From contig NZ_LMQW01000001.1 of assembly GCF_001425485.1 (NCBI RefSeq), positions 161,016 to 225,015 on the forward strand: 64,000 nucleotides of DNA. Direction: 5' to 3'. Numbering within the stretch: the first letter of the stretch is position 1; each line of letters opens with the position of its first letter. The notes below the pieces were generated by a model. It saw only the letters and a list, made by a program, of their open reading frames with translations, was not told where the DNA came from and searched no databases. Source of the stretch: Aureimonas sp. Leaf427. GTDB taxonomy: Bacteria; Pseudomonadota; Alphaproteobacteria; Rhizobiales; Rhizobiaceae. Positions 21,767 through 30,683 of this stretch are shown in pieces. A program made the position numbers and the translations under genes.

Positions 21767-22938
21767 CAGGCGGCGTCCTCGGGGGAGAGGCTTCGGGGAA
21801 AGGCGAGCGCGCGCAGCGCCCGGCCGACGGGAACGGGCGGCTTGCCCGCAAGAATGCGCGCCTTGTCGCCGAGCGAGAGCCGCGCGGCGTAGAAGCGCGC
21901 GATCAGATCCTCGGGCAGGCGGTGGAAATGCTGGAGGATCTCGTAGCGCCGCTCGGAGGCGCCGGCGAGAAAGAGCATGCGGTTGAGCAGGCGGAAGAAC
22001 CGCCGCTCGCGCCAGAGCCGGATCGAGTGATCGCGCGTCGCCGCGAAGAGCGCGGGCGCGGAAAGATCGGGCAGCCCCGCCACGAGATCGGCGAGCCGCA
22101 CGGCATCGGGCAGCGAGTAGCCCGTCGTCGGGTGGAAGAGCGCGGCGGAGAGGCCGGAGGCCGCGACCCCTGCCCGGTCCGCCCAGAAGCCCTCGATGTC
22201 GCCACCGAGCGCGATGGGCAGAATGCCCTCCTCCTCGCGCAGGACCTCCGCCGCCGCCCAGCCCCGCTCCGCGACATAGGCCGCGATGCGAAGCGCCAGA
22301 TCCGCGCCGTCGAGACCCGGACCATCGGCGTAATAGGTGTCCTCGACGAGAAGGCGGCGCTCGTCGAAGGGCAGCGTGTAGACGAAGCGGTAGCCGTCGT
22401 CCTGCGCGACCGTCGCGTCCATGACGACGGGGGCACTCAAGCCGTGCGCAGCGCTCAGGCGAAGCTCGCGGCCGAGAAACTTCTGGTAGCCGATGGAAAG
22501 GCGCGCGCTCGGCCGCGGCCCGCGCCCGTCGATCACGGCGGCGGCCGCGATCTGCGTTCCATCCGATAGCGTCACGCCGTCCGGCCGCAGTTCGGCGACC
22601 CGCATCCCGCAGCGAACGAGCCCCGGCCGCCCCGCCTGCAGCACCTCGGCGAAGCGCTCCGACGTGACGGAGGCATAGCCCGTCCCGAGCCGTCGCAGGC
22701 GCCGGGGAAACCGCACGTCGTAGGCCGGCCAGCGATGCACGACGAAGGGCGCGAGCCACGCGGCTTCCGCCTCCGACAGATCGCCTGCGTGAAAGCTCCA
22801 GGTGTGGTTGCCGCCGGGCGCCGCCTCGGCCTCCAGAACGAGCACGCCGATGTCCGGCCGCAGCACGGCCAGCCGATGCGCGATCAGCCCGTTGGCAAGC
22901 CCGCCGCCGACGAGGACGAGGTCGAACCGCTCAGGCAA
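21766..22938 (-). CDS. crtY: Lycopene beta-cyclase
   Basis: 390 residues. It cyclises both ends of lycopene to beta-carotene. It begins FDLVLVGGGLANGLIAHRL, with APGGNHTWSFHAGDL, IDGRGP, GYQKFLGREL, FVYTLPF and HPTTGYSLPDAV, all CrtY-type family features. It overlaps crtX upstream by eight bases and crtI downstream by one, giving a tightly packed operon. Confidence 0.95.
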   Translation of the reverse strand: MPERFDLVLVGGGLANGLIAHRLAVLRPDIGVLVLEAEAAPGGNHTWSFHAGDLSEAEAAWLAPFVVHRWPAYDVRFPRRLRRLGTGYASVTSERFAEVLQAGRPGLVRCGMRVAELRPDGVTLSDGTQIAAAAVIDGRGPRPSARLSIGYQKFLGRELRLSAAHGLSAPVVMDATVAQDDGYRFVYTLPFDERRLLVEDTYYADGPGLDGADLALRIAAYVAERGWAAAEVLREEEGILPIALGGDIEGFWADRAGVAASGLSAALFHPTTGYSLPDAVRLADLVAGLPDLSAPALFAATRDHSIRLWRERRFFRLLNRMLFLAGASERRYEILQHFHRLPEDLIARFYAARLSLGDKARILAGKPPVPVGRALRALAFPRSLSPEDAA

Positions 22939-24202
22939 GTTCGGTCGCCCGCCAGCTGGCGGCCTCTGCCGGTAGAACGCCCTCGATCAGATCCGCCGCC
23001 AAATCCGCTCCGCCCGATGCCGCGATCTCCCGGCCAATGGCGGCCGCGCGGTTGCGAAAGGCAGATGAGGCGAGAAGCGCGTCGAGGGAAGAGGCGATGC
23101 GCCGGGGAGACAAGAGGACGCGGGAGGAGCGTAGGCCCACCCCGTGATGCACGATGCGCGCGGCGACGCCCGGCTGGTCGAAGGCGATGGGCAGGCAGAG
23201 CATCGGCACGCCCGCTGCCAGGGCGTCCATCACCGTGTTCATGCCGCCATGCGTGATGCAGACGGAGGCGCGCGCGAGAACCGCTGCCTGTGGCAGGTCG
23301 GCGAAGACGTGATCGGCGTCGAGGCTCGCGGCCTCCTCGTCCGACAGGCCGCCGCAATGGGAAACGACGAGCGAGGCGCCGACCGAGCGGCACCCTTCCG
23401 CCATCGCGCGGAACAGGCCGAGCCGGTGCCCCTGCAGCGTTCCGAGCGAGGCAAAGACGAGGGGGCGCCCGGGATCGGGCGTGAAGGGCAGCGGCGCCGC
23501 GCTCGCGGCGGGCGCCTCCCGGATCGGCCCGACCGCATGGAAGATCGGCGAGGGCGGGCGTGGAAAGTCGAAGCCGGCCACCGTCTGCGAGAGGCGAAGG
23601 GTCGGCGAGAGACAGTCCGTCAGCGTCGAACGGGACCGCAGTCCGAACCGCTCTGCCCAGGCCTCGATCGTGCGGCGCTGTTCGGTCAGAAGGATCTTCG
23701 CGATCCGCGCGCCGCCGCGATTGCGCTTCAGCCCCTTGCGGCTGGGATCGTAGGGCCAGCCGAGATAGGGCGGCGGCATGCCGGGCACGGTCTCGACCGG
23801 CAGCGCCGCCGCGACGGAGACGAAGGGCAGGCCGAGGCTCGCCGCGACCAGCCCCGCCGCCGGCTCCATCTCGTCGCCGACGAGGACGTCCGGCCGGACC
23901 TCGCGCAACAGTCCCGGCGCGTCGCGGCAGAGCGCCTCGGTAAGGGCGGCCGTGTCGGAGACGGTGCGCAGGATGCCGAGCGGCCCCGTCGGCCGCGCCG
24001 CGCGGCGCAGCAGGCCCGCCGGATCGAGCCCCTCGACGGCGCCGACCGAGAGAACCCGCCGCCCCGGCCGCACGAAGCGCTCCGCGCCCGCGTTCAGGAC
24101 GAAGACCGACTCGTGGCCGCGCGCCTCCAGCCGTCCGGCGAGGGCTTCGAAGACCCGGATGTGGCTCGGGAACGGCGGACAGACGAGGGCGAAACGGGCC
24201 AT
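22931..24202 (-). CDS. crtX: Zeaxanthin glucosyltransferase
   Basis: 423 residues from MARFALVCPPFPSHIRVFEAL. It transfers glucose from UDP-glucose to the hydroxyls of zeaxanthin. The GT-B donor-binding signature near the C terminus includes ITHGGMNTVMDALAAGVPMLCLPIAFDQPGVAARI in pieces, and VFASLGTLQGHRLGLFRAMA precedes it. First gene of the crtX-Y-I-B operon; a promoter should lie in the 93 bases toward the divergent DUF2585 gene. The predicted product, zeaxanthin glucoside, is inferred from the set crtE-Z-B-I-Y-X. Confidence 0.9.
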   Translation of the reverse strand: MARFALVCPPFPSHIRVFEALAGRLEARGHESVFVLNAGAERFVRPGRRVLSVGAVEGLDPAGLLRRAARPTGPLGILRTVSDTAALTEALCRDAPGLLREVRPDVLVGDEMEPAAGLVAASLGLPFVSVAAALPVETVPGMPPPYLGWPYDPSRKGLKRNRGGARIAKILLTEQRRTIEAWAERFGLRSRSTLTDCLSPTLRLSQTVAGFDFPRPPSPIFHAVGPIREAPAASAAPLPFTPDPGRPLVFASLGTLQGHRLGLFRAMAEGCRSVGASLVVSHCGGLSDEEAASLDADHVFADLPQAAVLARASVCITHGGMNTVMDALAAGVPMLCLPIAFDQPGVAARIVHHGVGLRSSRVLLSPRRIASSLDALLASSAFRNRAAAIGREIAASGGADLAADLIEGVLPAEAASWRATELA

Positions 24203-24295
24203 TGCGAGTGTACTTAGGGCATTCGCCGCCCGGCGGCGACGGGGCCGGATGCCACGCGGCAACCAAAGCGGGCCTTCGACGTTCGAACCGGCGAC

Positions 24296-24877
24296 ATGAC
24301 CGACTTGCTCGCGCCCCGCCCCGCCGACCGCACCAGCCCTTTTCCGATGCGGCCGGGCAGGCGCTGCCTTGCCGGCCTCGCCATCGTCGCCGCCATGGCC
24401 GCCATTCTCTTCGCCATGGGCCGCGACCTCACCTGCCCCTGCGGGATCGTGCGCCTCTGGCAGCCCGGCCTCGACCCCGCCGAGAACTCGCAGCAGTTCG
24501 CCGACTGGTACTCGCTCCTCCACATCGTCTTCGGCATGGGCCTTGCGCTCTTCGTCGCCAAGATGCGCCCGCGCTGGTCGCTCGGCGCCCTCCTCCTCAG
24601 CGCCCTCGTCGGCCACTCCATCTGGGAGATCGCCGAGAACACCCCCTGGATCATCGGCCTCTTCTCCGGCGGCGTGAACGCCCCGCACTACGAAGGCGAC
24701 AGCATCCTCAACTCCCTCGGCGACACGGTCTTCGCGCTCGCCGGCGCGCTCTTCGCGCGGCGGATGCCCTTATGGGCGAGCCTCGCCGTGGTGCTGGCCG
24801 TCGAGATCGCGGTGACGGTCGCGATCGGCGACGGGTTCGTGATCGGAACGCTGCGGTTGCTGGGAGTGGATGTCTGA
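24296..24877 (+). CDS. DUF2585 family membrane protein (UPF0314)
   Basis: 193 residues with about four hydrophobic segments. Recognisable family text is DLTCPCGIVRLWQPG, NSQQFADWYSLLHIVFGMGL, SALVGHSIWEIAENTPWII and GDSILNSLGDTVFALAG. The family is common in rhizobial-type Alphaproteobacteria and of unknown function. It is divergent from crtX, so a pigment link is possible but unproven. Confidence 0.85.
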   Translation: MTDLLAPRPADRTSPFPMRPGRRCLAGLAIVAAMAAILFAMGRDLTCPCGIVRLWQPGLDPAENSQQFADWYSLLHIVFGMGLALFVAKMRPRWSLGALLLSALVGHSIWEIAENTPWIIGLFSGGVNAPHYEGDSILNSLGDTVFALAGALFARRMPLWASLAVVLAVEIAVTVAIGDGFVIGTLRLLGVDV

Positions 24878-24980
24878 CAGGGCTCGATCGACCGGCACCC
24901 GCAGGAGACGATTGCGCCCGATGCGCCGCTCCATTTCGAAGACGGCCGTCACGCCCATAGGCGACGACCCGAATGCCTGA

Positions 24981-26144
24981 TCAGCCCGCGGCCTGTTGCA
25001 CCGGGTAGAGCGAAGACATGGCGCGGGTCTCGACGCTAGGACGGTCGTTATCGGCGGCGGCGGCTTGGACGACGCCGCCCCCTTGCCGCTTGGCCTCGTA
25101 GGATGCGGCGTCGGCGCTTTGCAGAAGGACATCCAGCGTCGTGGCATCGTGCGTCGCAACGCAGTATCCGAGGCTCAAGCCGACCGTCACGTCGAAGCCG
25201 CCCACCCTGCAGGGCTCGGTGAGACGAGAATGGATCGTCTCGGCCAAGATGCGCGCCTCGCCATCGTCGCGAAGACCGGCTTGCACGAATACGAACTCGT
25301 CGCCGCCGAAGCGGGCCGCGATGTCGCGGCCCTTGCACAAGGCCTGGACGCGGGACGCCAAGATGCACAGGAGTTCGTCGCCCGCTGCATGCCCGAGTCG
25401 GTCGTTGATCAGCTTGAATCCGTCGAGATCGAAGGCATGGACCGCGATCCGCCGCCGCTCCAAGCTTGGAAGACTCTCGAAGAATTCTCGCAGCGAGAGC
25501 CGATTGTGAAGTTTGGTCAAGGCATCGCGGCGCGCGAGATTGGCCATCTGAAACTGCATGCTGATCCGATCGTGAGCGAACCGGTAGGCATGCGCGATGC
25601 TGGTCATGGACCCGAAGAAGAAGATCAGGAACACGCACGCGATCACATGAAGCGCCCCGATGTCGGACAGCGCGCACATGACGATGCCGGGCAGCGCCGC
25701 GATCGTCACGGCCATGGCCGCAATGCGGGGGCGGGTCGAGAGACGGCCGACGATACCCGAGCAGTATCCGAAGATCAGGCCCGTCGCGAGCAGTTTGACG
25801 GTGAGATCCGGCTCGTGAAAAAACACGCCGGCGGACGCGCCGACCGACAGGGCCACGCAAAACGTCGTCAGGCTATGCGCCATCTCGAACCGGCGGGCCT
25901 CCGAAAGCGATAGGGGCCCTTGAGCGATGCGCGATCGGTGAAACCCGACGACGCCGAGCTTTGCGATGGAGGCCACGCCACCGTAGGCGACGGCGGCCAA
26001 GCCTGCCGGCATCGACGTATCGACCCAGACATACGTTCCGATGACCATGATCGTCAGGGCCATAATGGCGTTCGGAAAAGCGCCATTGGCCAGATCGGCG
26101 ACTAATGCCTGGTAGACGTCATCGGTCTCACGCACAAAATACAT
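24981..26144 (-). CDS. Membrane-bound diguanylate cyclase (GGDEF)
   Basis: 387 residues from MYFVRETDDV, chosen because GGAAGG precedes this ATG by nine bases; an ATG 27 bases earlier also fits. The N-terminal half holds about six membrane segments. The GGDEF domain (about 215-370) shows RRDALTKLHNR, AFDLDGFKLINDRLGHAAGDELL and the active-site RFGGDEFVFVQ, so it should make cyclic di-GMP. No EAL domain. Signal unknown. Confidence 0.9.
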   Translation of the reverse strand: MYFVRETDDVYQALVADLANGAFPNAIMALTIMVIGTYVWVDTSMPAGLAAVAYGGVASIAKLGVVGFHRSRIAQGPLSLSEARRFEMAHSLTTFCVALSVGASAGVFFHEPDLTVKLLATGLIFGYCSGIVGRLSTRPRIAAMAVTIAALPGIVMCALSDIGALHVIACVFLIFFFGSMTSIAHAYRFAHDRISMQFQMANLARRDALTKLHNRLSLREFFESLPSLERRRIAVHAFDLDGFKLINDRLGHAAGDELLCILASRVQALCKGRDIAARFGGDEFVFVQAGLRDDGEARILAETIHSRLTEPCRVGGFDVTVGLSLGYCVATHDATTLDVLLQSADAASYEAKRQGGGVVQAAAADNDRPSVETRAMSSLYPVQQAAG

Positions 26145-26171
26145 TGTCGAAGGCCTTCCAGCGTTGGACAA

Positions 26172-26477
26172 ACATACGAAGGGCCGAGACGCTTCGGATG
26201 GACCGATAGCGCGGATGATCGCCGAAGAAACTTAAATATCTGCCGTAGGGGCATGGCTGGTCGTGCCCTCGGCCTTCACGCCCCCGTCCCCGCCGTGCCG
26301 CCCGTCTCAAGCGCGTCTCCTCCAGCTTCGGGGCCGCGATCGACGGGACACCGCCCTGCACCGCTCGATGGGAGGCCGATACCGCATCCTCTCCTCCATC
26401 GGGGCGAAGCCACGCCCGGCGGTTGACGCAACCTCCGGCTCGGACAAATGGATGGCAAAGCATCCCTAGGAGGACCG
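26172..26477. other. Intergenic region upstream of the Nramp-like gene
   Basis: Apart from the ATPase-like remnant at 26291-26344 this 306-base stretch shows no gene. The AT-rich segment around 26220-26245 may carry the promoter of the diguanylate cyclase. A strong ribosome site AGGAGG (26468-26473) sits seven bases or less before the Nramp-like start. Confidence 0.45.
26291..26344 (-). pseudogene. Degenerate copy of the 3' end of the HerA-type ATPase gene
   Basis: 54 bases align without gaps to 28047-28100, the end of the ATPase gene, with 45 identities by eye. Read on the minus strand both encode SIAAPKL(E/D)E(T/A)RLRRAAR, and most differences fall at third codon positions. The intact gene stops soon after this motif, while here the frame runs on into unrelated sequence. 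No upstream part of the ATPase is present. I read it as a relic of a duplicated or lost paralogue. Confidence 0.5.
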
Positions 26478-27920
26478 ATGACGATCCATCAGACTGCGGG
26501 AGGCGGCTCTGCGGCCGACCTCTTCCCGACGCATGTGCTCGGCCGTCCCGAGGTGCGCGACCTGCCGCCGGCGCCCAAGGATACGCGGCGGATCATCGGC
26601 CCCGGCATCGTCGCGGCCGGCGTCGGCCTCGCCTCCGGCGAGTTCGTTCTCTACCCCTACATCGCGAGCCAGGTCGGCCTCGTCTTCGTCTGGGCCGCGC
26701 TCGTCGGCGTCATGACGCAGTTCTTCCTCAACATGGAAATCGAGCGCTACACGCTAGCGACCGGCGAAACCGCGCTGACGGGTTTCAGCCGGTTCTGGCG
26801 CCATTGGGGCCTCGTCTTCGCCCTCATGACCTATTTCGCCAATCTCTGGCCGGGCTGGGTCACGAGTTCGGCGACCATGCTGACCTTCCTCTTCGGCGGC
26901 GAGGCGAGCTGGATCGCCATCGCCATGCTGATCGCCATCGGCCTCATCCTGACCCTCGCACCCACCGTCTACGTCGTGCTGGAGCGCATGCAGATGGTGA
27001 AGGTCGCGGCGGTCGGCCTCCTGATCGTCGTCTCCGGGATCTTCGTCATTACAGCGGATGCCTGGGCCAGCCTGCCGGAGATCGTCACCCGGGCCTCGAT
27101 CCCGGCGCAGGAGCTCGGCTTCGCCCTGCTCCTCGGAGCGCTGGCCTTCGCGGGCGCGGGCGGCGGGCAGAATCTCTGCCAGTCGAACTGGATTCGCGAC
27201 AAGGGCTTCGGCATGGGCCAGTACGTGCCGAAGATCACGAGCCCGATCACCGGCGAGCCGGAAGCCGCGCCGTCGACGGGCTTCGTCTTCGAACCGACGC
27301 CGGAGAACATGGCCCGCTGGGACCGCTGGTGGCGTTTCGCCAATCTCGAGCAGTTGCTGACCTTCGTGCTGATCACCTTCATCACGATCATCTTCACCTC
27401 GCTCCTCGCCTATGCGACCGTCTACGGCGAGGAAGGCCTCGCCAATTCGATCGCCTTCGTGCAGCGCGAAGGGCAGGTTCTGGCCGAGCGCGTCGGCGGC
27501 TGGTTCGGCGCGCTGTTCTGGCTGATCGGCGCCTTCTCGCTCTTTGCGGCGGGCACCGGCATCGTGGACTATACGAGCCGCGTGGCGGCAGACGTTCTGC
27601 GCACGTCCTATCTGAAGGACAGCAACGAGAGCCGGCTCTACTTCATGCTCGTCTGGGGTCTCGTCGTGGTCGGCGTGATCGTTCTTCTCGTCGGCCTCAC
27701 CCAGCCGCTCGTGCTCCTCGTCATCTCGGCCTGCGTCGGCGGGCTGATGATGTTCATCTACTCGCTGCTGCTCATCCGCCTGAACCGCAAGGTGCTGGTG
27801 CCCGAAATCCGGCCCGGCGCCGTGCGGGTGGCCATGCTCGTCTGGTCCTTTCTCCTCTTCGGAGGCCTGTCGATCCTGACGATCGTCCAGCAATTGCCGA
27901 AGCTTTGGAGCGCGGGCTGA
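26478..27920 (+). CDS. Nramp-family-like transporter
   Basis: 480 residues from MTIHQTAGGG, set by AGGAGG just upstream. About eleven hydrophobic helices. The first region IIGPGIVAAGVGLASGEFVLYPY resembles the first-helix motif of Nramp metal transporters, but I do not see the canonical DPGN metal-binding sequence. GALAFAGAGGGQNLCQSNWIRDKG corresponds to the later substrate-helix region. This suggests the divergent Nramp-like branch whose substrate is uncertain. A soluble insertion of about 45 residues follows (about 245-290). Convergent with the HerA-type ATPase gene. Confidence 0.75.
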   Translation: MTIHQTAGGGSAADLFPTHVLGRPEVRDLPPAPKDTRRIIGPGIVAAGVGLASGEFVLYPYIASQVGLVFVWAALVGVMTQFFLNMEIERYTLATGETALTGFSRFWRHWGLVFALMTYFANLWPGWVTSSATMLTFLFGGEASWIAIAMLIAIGLILTLAPTVYVVLERMQMVKVAAVGLLIVVSGIFVITADAWASLPEIVTRASIPAQELGFALLLGALAFAGAGGGQNLCQSNWIRDKGFGMGQYVPKITSPITGEPEAAPSTGFVFEPTPENMARWDRWWRFANLEQLLTFVLITFITIIFTSLLAYATVYGEEGLANSIAFVQREGQVLAERVGGWFGALFWLIGAFSLFAAGTGIVDYTSRVAADVLRTSYLKDSNESRLYFMLVWGLVVVGVIVLLVGLTQPLVLLVISACVGGLMMFIYSLLLIRLNRKVLVPEIRPGAVRVAMLVWSFLLFGGLSILTIVQQLPKLWSAG

Positions 27921-27946
27921 GCAAGAGCCGAGTTCGGCTTACGAGA

Positions 27947-27977
27947 ATGGCAGGCGCCCGCCATGGGCGCCTGCCAT
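27947..27977. terminator. Bidirectional terminator-like hairpin
   Basis: Perfect 13-bp stem ATGGCAGGCGCCC (27947-27959) with GGGCGCCTGCCAT (27965-27977), loop GCCAT, in the gap between two convergent genes. No T-run on either side. Confidence 0.6.
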
Positions 27978-28029
27978 AAGGCAGCGGTCGAAGTTCGAAG
28001 AACCAGCCTGCTTCGGGGAAAGCCTGCGC

Positions 28030-29538
28030 TTACAAGGTCGTCGAACGCCGCGCCGCCCGCCGCAGCCTCGCCTCGTCCAGCTTCGGCGCCGCGATCGACT
28101 GGACGGAGCGCCAGCCCGTGCCCGTGATCGTCACGACCCGGTTGCCGCGAAAGTCCGTCTCGGCCGTCACCAGCCCGCGATCGGCCATGTAGCCGATGAG
28201 GAAGCGGCCCCGCGAGGGCGAGTGGCTGCCATAGGCACGGGCGAGCGCCGCGTCGTCCGGCAGGGGTTCGCCGGCCCGGGCGGCTCTGGCGAGCATGAGA
28301 TAGACGCCCTGCATCTCCTCGGGCAGCGCGTCCGCGCGCTCGATCACGACCTGCCATTCGGGATCGTCCGCCGCGTCCGAGACGCCGGCCCTTGCCAGCG
28401 ACAGGCGGCGGCGGAAGGCGGGCATGTCGGTTTCCGCGCCGCGCAGGCGCTTCAGGCGGCAGTGGACGAGGAAGTCCTGGTAGAGAACGGGCACCGGCCG
28501 GTAGGCGGCTTCGGGGTCGGAGAGCATGTCCTGGAAGATCGCCTCGACCAGCACCTCGCGGTCCTCGGGCGAGCGCACGTCCTCGTCCTCCGGCGCCTCG
28601 GCCTTCGCGGCGGAAACGCGCTCCAGGAGATCGCGCATCGGCACGCGCTCCCGCGAGCGCACGACCGGCATCTCCTCTTCGCCGCCGGCGGGCGCGGAGA
28701 AGATGAGATCCTGCATCTGGTCGCGGGTCATCTCGGGCAGCGCCATCAGCGAGGGCCGCCCCGTGCGGCCGCGCGTCTCGACCGAGCCGATGCGGATCGG
28801 CACCGGGCGGCGCGAGAGCGCGGGGCCGAGCGCCACGAAATGGCCGGGCTCAAGATCGCGGAACCGCTCGGCCTGCCGGCGTTCCAGGCCGAGGAGATCG
28901 GCCGCGCGCGCCATGTCGATGTCGAGGAAGGTGCGGCCCATCAGGAAGTTCGAGGCCTCGGCCGCGACGTTCTTGGCAAGCTTGGCCAGCCGCTGCGTCG
29001 CCACGATCCCGGCGAGCCCGCGCTTTCGCCCGCGGCACATGAGGTTCGTCATCGCCGCCAGCGAGACCTTGCGCGCCTCGTCGGAGACCTCGCCGGCGAT
29101 GGCGGGCGCGAAGATCTGCGCCTCGTCCACGGCGATCAGCATGGGAAACCAGACGCTGTGATCGGCCTCGAAGAGCCCGTTCAGGAAGGCGGCGGCGCAT
29201 TGCATCTGCACCTCCGTGTCGAGGCCCTCGAGGTTGAGGACGACGGAGGCGCGGTGCTGGCGGATGCGCGCGGCGATGCGCTGAAGCTCGGCCGGCGTGC
29301 GGTCGGCATCGACCACGACATGGCCGAAGCGCTCGGCGAAGGAGACGAAGTCGCCCTCGGGATCGATGATCGCCTGCTGCACCCATTCCGCGCTCTGCTC
29401 GAGCAGGCGGCGCAGGAGATGCGACTTGCCGGAGCCGGAATTGCCCTGGACGAGAAGGCGCGTCGAAAGCAGCTCCTCCAGATCCATCTCCGCCGGCTCG
29501 CCGGTGGCGGTCGTGCCGAGATCGACGGCGACTTTCAT
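28030..29538 (-). CDS. HerA/DUF87-type ATP-binding protein
   Basis: 502 residues. P-loop GNSGSGKS at residues 32-39, then IIDPEGDFVSFAERFGHV, Walker B-like LIAVDEAQIFAPA, and RKRGLAGIVATQRLAKLAKNV, a combination typical of HerA-like FtsK-superfamily ATPases that translocate DNA in end processing or transfer. The C-terminal third is less conserved and ends in a winged-helix-like RFLIGYMADRGLVTAETDFRGN and the SIAAPKLDEARLRRAARR tail. No nuclease (NurA) partner is adjacent. Physiological role unknown. Confidence 0.8.
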   Translation of the reverse strand: MKVAVDLGTTATGEPAEMDLEELLSTRLLVQGNSGSGKSHLLRRLLEQSAEWVQQAIIDPEGDFVSFAERFGHVVVDADRTPAELQRIAARIRQHRASVVLNLEGLDTEVQMQCAAAFLNGLFEADHSVWFPMLIAVDEAQIFAPAIAGEVSDEARKVSLAAMTNLMCRGRKRGLAGIVATQRLAKLAKNVAAEASNFLMGRTFLDIDMARAADLLGLERRQAERFRDLEPGHFVALGPALSRRPVPIRIGSVETRGRTGRPSLMALPEMTRDQMQDLIFSAPAGGEEEMPVVRSRERVPMRDLLERVSAAKAEAPEDEDVRSPEDREVLVEAIFQDMLSDPEAAYRPVPVLYQDFLVHCRLKRLRGAETDMPAFRRRLSLARAGVSDAADDPEWQVVIERADALPEEMQGVYLMLARAARAGEPLPDDAALARAYGSHSPSRGRFLIGYMADRGLVTAETDFRGNRVVTITGTGWRSVQSIAAPKLDEARLRRAARRSTTL

Positions 29539-29652
29539 CGGGAAACCTCCTGAAGGGACGGGCGAGCCCGAGGAGATAACACCCGGCGCGGTCGAGGAGT
29601 CGGGTGCTCCGCCGGATTCCCACAGCTTATCCCGGAAATCCCGTCCCGCCCG

Positions 29653-30672
29653 TCACTTCGGCTCCGGCACCATGCGCACTGGGCCTGCGGCCGGCGCGGG
29701 CAGGCCGGTGGTCTTGGCGTCGCCCAGATGGGCGTCGAGGAAGCGCAGCGCGTCGGCGACGGAGACGCGCCAGAGGTCCCAGGTGTGGTCGCCGTCGGTC
29801 ATGCGGAACTCGATCGGCCGCTCGTCCGCGCGCATCGTCTCGAAGAGCGCGATGCCGCCGCGCCAGAGAAGATGGCTGTCGTCGTCGCCGACCGTCACGA
29901 AAGTCGGCGGAAGCGCGATGTCGCCTGCGATGGCGCGCGCGATCAGCGTGAAGACATTGGCGGCATTGAAGCGCAGCGGCTGGAAGGGCGTGCCGAAGGC
30001 GCCGCCGAAATGCTGGCCCTCCGGCGGCTGGTCGATGCCGATCTCGACCGTATCGGCGTCGAGCCGGTGGAAGTAGCGGCTGTCGCGGATCAGCCCGAGC
30101 GCCTCGGCGGAGAGGCCGAACTCCTCCGGCGGCACGTTCTGCCAGATCGCGGGCGACAGGGCGGCCACGGCGCCGAAGCGCTCGGGCGCCCTGAAGGCGA
30201 GCCGCAGCGCGCCCGCACCGCCCATGGACAGGCCGGCGATCGCCCGGTGGGCGGCGTCGCGGCCGACCGGAAAGCTGGCCTCGACAGCGGCCGGCAGGTC
30301 GCGCAGCAGCGCCGTCTCGTAGTCTCCGGGTCCGCCGACGGCAGCGCTGTCCACGTACCAGGAATTGGAGCCGTAGGGCATGACGACGAGGACGGGCCGG
30401 ATCTCGCCGGCTGCGATCAGCCGGTCGAGCGTCGCCCCGACATCGCCCTCCTCCTCCCAGTCCCGCGCGGTGCCGTCGAGCCCGTGGAGGAGGTAGAGAA
30501 CGGGCCAGCCGTCGGCGGGCGCCGTACCCTGCGGCACGTAGACGCGCGCGGTCTGCGAGCTGCCGAGCGCCGGCGAGGAGAAGTCGAAATCGGCAAAGGT
30601 TCCCGCCGCCGCCGCCGGGCAGGCTGCGGCGAGAAGGCCCACGAGCGCGAGGCCGAGACGCGACACGTCCAT
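29653..30672 (-). CDS. Secreted alpha/beta-hydrolase esterase (esterase D/FrmB-like)
   Basis: 339 residues with a signal peptide (MDVSRLGLALVGLLAAACPAAAA, cut near residue 23). The fold is the putative esterase family: VYVPQG, WPVLYLLHGLDG, VVMPYGSNSWY, the nucleophile elbow GLSMGGAGAL, and the late histidine in DGDHTWDLW. Probable periplasmic ester or acyl-transfer activity; substrate unknown. It ends a three-gene run with the isomerase-like cupin and glycerate kinase, 11 bases after the former. Confidence 0.82.
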   Translation of the reverse strand: MDVSRLGLALVGLLAAACPAAAAGTFADFDFSSPALGSSQTARVYVPQGTAPADGWPVLYLLHGLDGTARDWEEEGDVGATLDRLIAAGEIRPVLVVMPYGSNSWYVDSAAVGGPGDYETALLRDLPAAVEASFPVGRDAAHRAIAGLSMGGAGALRLAFRAPERFGAVAALSPAIWQNVPPEEFGLSAEALGLIRDSRYFHRLDADTVEIGIDQPPEGQHFGGAFGTPFQPLRFNAANVFTLIARAIAGDIALPPTFVTVGDDDSHLLWRGGIALFETMRADERPIEFRMTDGDHTWDLWRVSVADALRFLDAHLGDAKTTGLPAPAAGPVRMVPEPK

Positions 30673-30683
30673 CCGCGCCGGCT

